NCBI GenBank assembly: GCA_012511525.1 | Contig: JAAZFW010000227.1 | Coordinates: 1 to 6,959 of the forward strand | DNA: 6,959 bases | DNA from: Clostridiaceae bacterium | GTDB lineage: Bacteria > Bacillota > Clostridia > Saccharofermentanales > UBA5734 | Reading direction: 5' to 3' | In this document: positions 5,585-6,959 of the stretch, in pieces | Numbering within the stretch: position 1 is the first letter of the stretch | Layout of the letters: each line of letters begins with the position of its first letter | Position numbers and translations under genes: made by a program | Notes under the pieces: model-generated | What the model was told of the DNA's origin: nothing | What the model saw: only the letters and a program-made list of their open reading frames with translations | The model's database searches: none

Positions 5585-6646
5585 ATGCCGGAAATCATTG
5601 CCAGGACGGCGACGGCCGACTATCCCATTTTCATTCAGCAGGGCGCCCTGGACCATCTGGGCGAACGGGTCGCGGCAAGCTGCCAGGGCCGGCGCACCGT
5701 CATCGTCACGGACGATCAGGTCGGACCGCTCTACCTTGAGCGTGTGTCCGCTTCACTGAAGGCCGCCGGCTTCAATTGCGGCGAGGCGATTGTTCCGGCT
5801 GGCGAGGGCAGCAAGAATCCTGAACGGCTCGCATTCTTGTACGCGCGCTTCCATGAGACGGGACTGAGCCGCACGGATCCGGTTATCGCTCTGGGCGGCG
5901 GTGTTGTCGGGGACCTGGCCGGGTTCGCGGCCGCGACCTGGCTGCGCGGCGTTCCCCTGGTACAGGTGCCGACCACCCTGCTCGCCCAGGTGGACTCCTC
6001 GGTCGGCGGCAAGACCGCGATCGATCTGCCCCAGGGCAAAAACCTGGTTGGCGCCTTTTACCAGCCGCGCCTGGTCGTGATGGATCCGGCCGTGCTGCAT
6101 ACCCTGTCCCGGCGCTTTATGGCCGACGGGATGGCCGAGGTGATCAAGTACGGCCTGATCGGCGACGAAGCACTGCTCGACCAGATCGAGCAGCAGGCGT
6201 ATGACTTGGAATGGGTCGTCGCGCGCTGCGTGCGCAGCAAGATTGCGGTTGTCGCCCGCGACGAGAAGGACAGCGGCGAACGCATGCTGCTCAATTTCGG
6301 CCACACGGTCGGCCATGCGATCGAAAAGGCGACCGGCTATGCCGCGTTCAGCCACGGGGAGGCCGTGGCGGTCGGCATGGTTATGGCGGCCGCAATCGGT
6401 GAAAAGCTGGGCGAAACCGATCCGGGCACCGGCGACCGGATCCGCCGTGTCCTGGAGGCATACCAGCTTCCGGTTCATGCCGACGTGCCGTTACAGGCGC
6501 TTTTGCCAGCCATTTTCAGCGACAAGAAGCGACTGGGCAGCCGCATCCACTACGTCCTGCTGCGCCGGCCGGGCGAGGCGTTTTTGAAGCCGATGACACC
6601 GAATGAACTCTCTGCCGTCCTTGGCGAGGTCTGGCCCCGTGGCTGA
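5585..6646 (+). CDS. aroB: 3-dehydroquinate synthase
   Basis: This 353-residue enzyme, of normal AroB length, is cytoplasmic, NAD- and zinc/cobalt-dependent, and converts DAHP to 3-dehydroquinate. Visible signatures are PAGEGSKNPE (71-80), the glycine-rich NAD loop LGGGVVGDLAGFAAATWLRG (103-122), VPTTLLAQVDSSVGGKTAID (128-147), GKNLVGAFYQP (151-161) and GMAEVIKYG (182-190). DEKDSGERMLLNFGHTVGHA (226-245) and FSHGEAVAVGM (255-265) follow. Expected metal ligands Glu185, His240 and His257 are present, with His244 and Arg233 as further active-site residues by analogy with the fungal AROM domain. The C-terminal helical domain includes DKKRLGSRIHYVLL (313-326), typical of the family. It follows aroF by 12 nt and overlaps aroA by 8 nt, so it supplies the step directly after AroF within the same operon. 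Nothing is missing or odd. Confidence 0.98.
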   Translation: MPEIIARTATADYPIFIQQGALDHLGERVAASCQGRRTVIVTDDQVGPLYLERVSASLKAAGFNCGEAIVPAGEGSKNPERLAFLYARFHETGLSRTDPVIALGGGVVGDLAGFAAATWLRGVPLVQVPTTLLAQVDSSVGGKTAIDLPQGKNLVGAFYQPRLVVMDPAVLHTLSRRFMADGMAEVIKYGLIGDEALLDQIEQQAYDLEWVVARCVRSKIAVVARDEKDSGERMLLNFGHTVGHAIEKATGYAAFSHGEAVAVGMVMAAAIGEKLGETDPGTGDRIRRVLEAYQLPVHADVPLQALLPAIFSDKKRLGSRIHYVLLRRPGEAFLKPMTPNELSAVLGEVWPRG

Positions 6647-6959
6647 TGTCCTGGTCAAACCCGGTCTGCTCCACGGCACCGTCACACCGCCGCCGGCCAA
6701 GAGCGATGCCCATCGCGCCCTGATCGCGGCGAGCCTTTGCGGCAGTCTGGAACGTGTTCGGGGTCTGCCAGAACCGCTTTCGGATGACCTGGCGGCGACC
6801 GTGCGCTGCCTGGAGGCGCTGCAGGCAGGCCAGTCTGAACTCGACTGCGGCGAGTCCGGAACGACCTTGCGATTGCTTGTCCCGGTCAGCGCGGCCCTGC
6901 CGGCCACGCGGCGCGCCGACCCGCTTTGCTTTACCGGACGCGGCCGTTTGCCGGTCCGG
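6639..6959 (+). CDS. aroA: EPSP synthase (3-phosphoshikimate 1-carboxyvinyltransferase), N-terminal part
   Basis: The frame is open from a GTG at 6639 to the window end (107 codons visible, roughly a quarter of the usual 420-430). The enzyme transfers enolpyruvyl from PEP to shikimate 3-phosphate and is the glyphosate target in other organisms. Visible motifs are the substrate-binding PPPAKSDAHRALIAASL (17-33; Lys21, Ser22 and Arg26 correspond to E. coli Lys22, Ser23 and Arg27), LSDDLAATVRCLEAL (47-61), LDCGESGTTLRLLVPVSA (68-85) and TGRGRLPVR (99-107). The GESGTTLR form, rather than GNAGTAMR of E. coli, is the version I associate with Firmicutes. GTG 6639 is preferred because it gives the expected short lead into the first strand and is preceded by GCGAGG (6624-6629) at 9 nt. 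The ATG at 6646 is out of frame. The start overlaps the aroB stop by 8 nt. Confidence 0.93.
   Translation, partial: MADVLVKPGLLHGTVTPPPAKSDAHRALIAASLCGSLERVRGLPEPLSDDLAATVRCLEALQAGQSELDCGESGTTLRLLVPVSAALPATRRADPLCFTGRGRLPVR

Overview
The window is a dense, high-G+C (about 60% or more by eye), entirely plus-strand stretch of bacterial chromosome. It joins the 3' end of a type IV pilus gene cluster to the first genes of an aromatic amino acid (shikimate/chorismate/tyrosine) operon. Four things suggest a G+C-rich member of the Clostridia or a related Firmicute: strong AGGAGG-type ribosome binding sites, a type I-beta DAHP synthase of the Thermotoga/Bacillus kind, a TyrA with a C-terminal ACT domain, and an EPSP synthase carrying the DCGESGTTLR form of its motif. 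The species cannot be named from the sequence, and the assignment is an inference.

Layout. Positions 1-1948 hold three tightly coupled pilus genes. They are the C-terminal end of a probable pseudopilin (start outside the window), a small single-pass membrane protein resembling a PilX-type minor pilin, and the retraction ATPase PilT. Positions 1949-2074 form the only real intergenic region. It contains a good sigma-70-like promoter (TTGACG, 17 nt, CACAAT), an inverted repeat between the -35 and -10 boxes, and a leader of about 80 nt with a second hairpin and a purine-rich stretch that fits no start codon. Positions 2075-6959 hold tyrA, an aroE-aroK fusion, aroF, aroB and the first 107 codons of aroA, which runs off the end.

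How the genes work together. AroF condenses PEP and erythrose 4-phosphate to DAHP, and AroB cyclises DAHP to 3-dehydroquinate. The fused AroE-AroK reduces 3-dehydroshikimate to shikimate and phosphorylates it. AroA adds enolpyruvate to give EPSP, and TyrA commits prephenate to tyrosine. The 3-dehydroquinate dehydratase, chorismate synthase and chorismate mutase steps are absent and may lie downstream. Genes overlap by 4 to 14 nt or are separated by 12 nt, which indicates one translationally coupled transcript. Both the entry enzyme (AroF) and the tyrosine-branch enzyme (TyrA) carry ACT or ACT-like domains, so control by aromatic end products at both points is likely.

I found no mobile element, CRISPR array, tRNA or rRNA, and no clear evidence of a wholly new system. 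The points most worth a second look are the AroE-AroK fusion, the promoter/leader region before tyrA, and a perfect 13-bp inverted repeat inside aroF at the interdomain linker.
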